Below are positions 5,847-7,512 of a DNA stretch of 7,512 nt, one piece after another (position 1 is the first letter of the stretch; each line of letters opens with the position of its first letter). The notes beneath the pieces were generated by a model. The model was not told the DNA's origin. It made no database searches and was given only the letters and a program-made list of their open reading frames with translations. The position numbers were made by a program, and so were the translations under genes. This DNA is from WHTB01 sp050699035. Lineage in GTDB: Bacteria; Actinomycetota; Actinomycetes; Propionibacteriales; Nocardioidaceae. The DNA lies in the NCBI GenBank assembly GCA_050699035.1, contig JBOHDE010000197.1:1-7512 (forward strand). The letters run 5' to 3'.

Positions 5847-7091
5847 TTAGCCCGGGAGCGGGTCGCGCAGCACCGGGCAGGACATGCAGCGCGGTCCGCC
5901 TCGGCCCGAGCCCAGCTCGGACCCGGCGATCGCCACGACCTCGATGCCGTGCTCCTCGAGCCGGGCGTTGGTCTCGGTGTTGCGCTCGTAGGCCACCGCC
6001 ACCCGAGGAGCGACCGCCAGGGTGTTGTTGCCGTCGTCCCACTGCTCGCGTTCCGCGGTGACCGGGTCGAGCCCGGTATCGATCTGTCGGAGGGTGTCGA
6101 TGCCCATCGCCTTGGCGGCGGCGACCAGGAATGGCTCGGCGTCGCCCACCAGCAAACTGAGTCCGGCGGCGCTGCCGTCGCCGGGGTCGGCCACCGCGAC
6201 GGTGTGCGCGGACAGGGTGTCGGCGACGATGGGGTACATCACGATCGCGTCCACGTCGACCATCGTGCAGACCGTGTCGAGGTGCATGGTGGCCCGCTCC
6301 TGCGCGATCGGGACGGCGAGCACGGTGTGCGCCAGACCCTCGGAGAACACCAGCCGCGACAGCCGCTCGACACCCGCCGGCGTCGTGCGTTCGCCAACCC
6401 CGACGGCCAGCACTCCCGGAGCCATCAGGAGTACGTCACCACCTTCGACGTGCTCGAGCTCCCAGCTGTACGCCCGGCGGACGCCGGCGAACCTCGGGTG
6501 GTGGGTGTAGATCAAGTCGGTCAGCTGCGTCTCGCGCTCGCGGGCCGGCATCGCCAGGCTGGTGACTGCGACGTGGTCGCCGATCCAGACACTCGAGTCG
6601 CGGGTGAAGAGCAGGTTGGGCAACGGGTTGATCAGGAAGTCGTCGTGCGCGAGCAGGCTGGTGACCAGCCCGTGGCCGCCTCGTACCTCGTCGTTGCGGA
6701 GACCCGCCGTCAGGATCTCCGCCAGCCCCGCCGGGTCGAGCGCCGCGAGCGCCTGGCGCAGGTAGGCCTGCAACGTGTCACCGAGCCGCAGCCCGTCGGT
6801 CACCTCGGCGATCGCCTGTTCGCGGGCCGTGGGGAGCTCGAGCGTCTCGGTGAGCAGCTGGACGAGGTACAGCACCTCGACGCCGCGGTCGCGCAGCGCC
6901 TGGGCGAACGCGTCGTGCTCGGCTTGCGCCCGACCGATCCACGGGATGCCGTCGAACAGCAGCGTGTCGTTGTTGCGGGGGGTGAGCCGCTTCAGCTCGG
7001 GACCCGGCCGATGCAGGAGCACGGTGCGGAGGTTGCCGACCTCACTGTCGGCACCGACTGGGCGGTCCGGCGGACGGGTCTCGGTGGTCAT
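5847..7091 (-). CDS. arcA: Arginine deiminase
   Basis: This 414-residue cytoplasmic enzyme converts L-arginine to L-citrulline and ammonia, the first step of the arginine deiminase pathway. Catalytic residues of the family are all present: D164 in FTRDSS (162-167), E216 in HVEGGD (214-219), H270 and D272 in MHLDT (269-273), and the nucleophile C402 in GGPRCMSCP (398-406). Length matches the usual 405-420 residues. The ATG at 7091 is chosen because homologous sequence begins near SEVGNLRTVLLHRPGPEL and a -10 box lies six bases upstream. A start 54 bases further out at 7145 would add 18 unrelated residues and run through that promoter. No arcB, arcC or antiporter gene is visible, so the rest of the pathway is absent or elsewhere. 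It converges on the 6C-like RNA, whose GC-rich 3' end may also stop arcA transcription. Confidence 0.96.
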   Translation of the reverse strand: MTTETRPPDRPVGADSEVGNLRTVLLHRPGPELKRLTPRNNDTLLFDGIPWIGRAQAEHDAFAQALRDRGVEVLYLVQLLTETLELPTAREQAIAEVTDGLRLGDTLQAYLRQALAALDPAGLAEILTAGLRNDEVRGGHGLVTSLLAHDDFLINPLPNLLFTRDSSVWIGDHVAVTSLAMPARERETQLTDLIYTHHPRFAGVRRAYSWELEHVEGGDVLLMAPGVLAVGVGERTTPAGVERLSRLVFSEGLAHTVLAVPIAQERATMHLDTVCTMVDVDAIVMYPIVADTLSAHTVAVADPGDGSAAGLSLLVGDAEPFLVAAAKAMGIDTLRQIDTGLDPVTAEREQWDDGNNTLAVAPRVAVAYERNTETNARLEEHGIEVVAIAGSELGSGRGGPRCMSCPVLRDPLPG

Positions 7092-7097
7092 GCTTGG

Positions 7098-7126
7098 AGC
7101 GTATAGCCGTCCAGAACGAGGCGTAA
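7098..7126 (-). promoter_or_regulatory. Leaderless promoter of arcA
   Basis: Read on the minus strand, TACGCT (7103-7098) is a TANNNT -10 ending six bases (CCAAGC) before the ATG at 7091. TTACGC (7126-7121) lies 17 bp upstream as a weak -35. No Shine-Dalgarno is present, so transcription probably starts at or next to the ATG. Confidence 0.55.
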
Positions 7127-7142
7127 CCGACTGTTCCTCGTA

Positions 7143-7170
7143 CACCCCGAGCCCTGCAAGGCGCGGGGTG
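7143..7170 (-). terminator. Terminator-like hairpin upstream of the arcA promoter
   Basis: CACCCCG (7143-7149) and CGGGGTG (7164-7170) are exact inverted arms. Inside them GCCT/AGGC-type pairing closes a 3-nt loop, with one mismatch and one bulge. It lies outside the predicted arcA transcript, so it would stop minus-strand transcription arriving from the right, or act as a DNA site. No U tract follows. Confidence 0.45.
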
Positions 7171-7196
7171 CTGGTGAACGAGGCGGGCCGGCGCTG

Positions 7197-7211
7197 GCCG
7201 ACCGGGTCGGC
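7197..7211. promoter_or_regulatory. 15-bp palindrome, candidate operator upstream of arcA
   Basis: GCCGACC-G-GGTCGGC is a perfect 7-bp dyad with a one-base centre, about 106-120 bp upstream of the arcA start. Its form suits a dimeric repressor or activator. In DNA this GC-rich a chance palindrome is possible. Confidence 0.3.
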
Positions 7212-7293
7212 GACTCTGGTCGGGGTTCGCTGGGACCTTTCCTACGCCCTGGCGTGTGCACGTTTCCCCAGCCCGGTCCCGGCGCCGGTCGCG

Positions 7294-7341
7294 GGCAACT
7301 GAGACCTACACATGCCAGTGCGTCGGTATCTCTCAGTTGCC
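7294..7341. repeat. Perfect 11-bp inverted repeat with 26-nt centre
   Basis: GGCAACTGAGA (7294-7304) and TCTCAGTTGCC (7331-7341) are exact reverse complements. The arms are less GC-rich than their surroundings, so a chance match is unlikely. The centre shows no further pairing that I can see. It could be a hairpin of an untranslated RNA or a protein-binding site. Confidence 0.6.
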
Positions 7342-7408
7342 TCGGGTCGCCGGCCGGCACACGCTGTTGAGTAGCTAGGGTGTGGCTCCTTACTCCGCTG
7401 ACCTGCTG

Positions 7409-7433
7409 CGCGACCCTCGGAGGGCGCCTCGCG
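7409..7433. repeat. Compact GC-rich hairpin
   Basis: CGCGA (7409-7413) pairs with TCGCG (7429-7433), and inside it CCCT (7414-7417) pairs with AGGG (7421-7424) across a CGG loop. CGCC (7425-7428) is left as a bulge, or can instead pair with GGCG (7433-7436) as a separate hairpin. Confidence 0.35.
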
Positions 7434-7450
7434 GCGTTGTCGTCGTCGCA

Positions 7451-7490
7451 CGATGCTGCGCATCGCGCCTCCTCCTCCGCCTTGCGATGC
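7451..7490. repeat. Two mutually exclusive hairpins sharing one arm
   Basis: GCATCGC (7460-7466) pairs either with GCGATGC (7484-7490), enclosing a 17-nt pyrimidine-rich loop (purine-rich on the minus strand), or through its first six bases with CGATGC (7451-7456) across a 3-nt loop. On the minus strand the shared arm contains an ATG and the loop contains GGAGGAGGAGG. Confidence 0.45.
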
Positions 7491-7512
7491 ATCCCACCGA
7501 GCGCCGCTCGCG

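Larger units (their letters stand above)
7104..7512. other. Gene-free right end with many inverted repeats
   Basis: No reading frame here has the codon usage of the other genes. The best candidate, minus strand 7463-7242 (73 codons), has a strong Shine-Dalgarno-like run. However, about a third of its codons end in A or T (AGA, AAA, TCA, ACA, TCT), unlike its neighbours. The stretch holds the arcA -35, a terminator-like hairpin (7143-7170), a 15-bp palindrome (7197-7211), an 11-bp inverted repeat (7294-7341) and compact hairpins at 7409-7433 and 7451-7490. A gene may begin or end beyond 7512. Confidence 0.6.

Noticed and set aside
5949..7106. 385-codon plus-strand frame opposite arcA
   Set aside because: It is a shadow of arcA, whose minus-strand frame carries every arginine deiminase catalytic motif.
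7092..7145. Upstream ATG for arcA at 7145, adding 18 residues
   Set aside because: The added residues look unlike the family, and the extension covers the -10 and -35 boxes, while the ATG at 7091 has leaderless spacing.
7352..7370. Minus-strand ACTCAACAG segment resembling spacer or leader sequence around actinobacterial rRNA genes
   Set aside because: No rRNA sequence lies downstream; the next feature in that direction is arcA. The match is too short to support a call.
7242..7463. 73-codon minus-strand frame with a strong Shine-Dalgarno-like run, as a small gene
   Set aside because: Roughly a third of its codons end in A or T, against few in the neighbouring genes, and the product has no recognisable feature. 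It was kept only as an observation about the hairpins.
7088..7492. 134-codon minus-strand frame upstream of arcA
   Set aside because: It overlaps the arcA promoter and start, has no family-like sequence, and carries scattered Cys and Asp runs typical of non-coding translation.

Overview
The window is GC-rich DNA from an actinobacterium, probably a filamentous or soil type. The signs are very high third-codon-position GC, a SEC-C/DUF5926 protein and an RsbW-like GHKL protein of actinobacterial type, leaderless-looking promoters, and an intergenic RNA that matches the actinobacterial 6C class. I cannot name the genus from sequence alone. No mobile element, CRISPR array, tRNA or rRNA was seen.

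Layout, left to right. Positions 1-43 hold a perfect 18-bp inverted repeat, probably the terminator of a gene left of the window. Six plus-strand genes follow: an Orc1/Cdc6- or STAND-like AAA ATPase (158-1351), a class I SAM-dependent methyltransferase (1419-2144), a membrane protein with an N-terminal zinc ribbon and a long Pro/Arg/Gln linker (2240-3301), a cytoplasmic glycerophosphodiester phosphodiesterase (3326-4144), a small RsbW-like GHKL ATPase (4220-4657) and a SEC-C/DUF5926 protein (4701-5633). The gap at 5634-5846 holds a bulged hairpin, a promoter and the 6C-like small RNA. Arginine deiminase arcA (5847-7091) lies on the minus strand and converges on that RNA. The last 420 bases have no convincing gene but carry the arcA promoter and a dense series of inverted repeats.

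The genes do not form one obvious pathway. The GDPD recycles glycerol-3-phosphate from phospholipid headgroups, ArcA opens arginine catabolism, the GHKL protein suggests partner-switching control of a sigma factor or other regulator, and the rest have no assigned role. Small gaps of 24-95 bp and recognisable ribosome sites suggest mostly short transcription units.

The strongest points for a second look are the 6C-like RNA with its own promoter, the structured region upstream of arcA (including an SD-like purine run in the loop of one of two mutually exclusive hairpins), and the recurring Trp-Gln-His motif in the zinc-ribbon membrane protein. I found no clear new multigene system.
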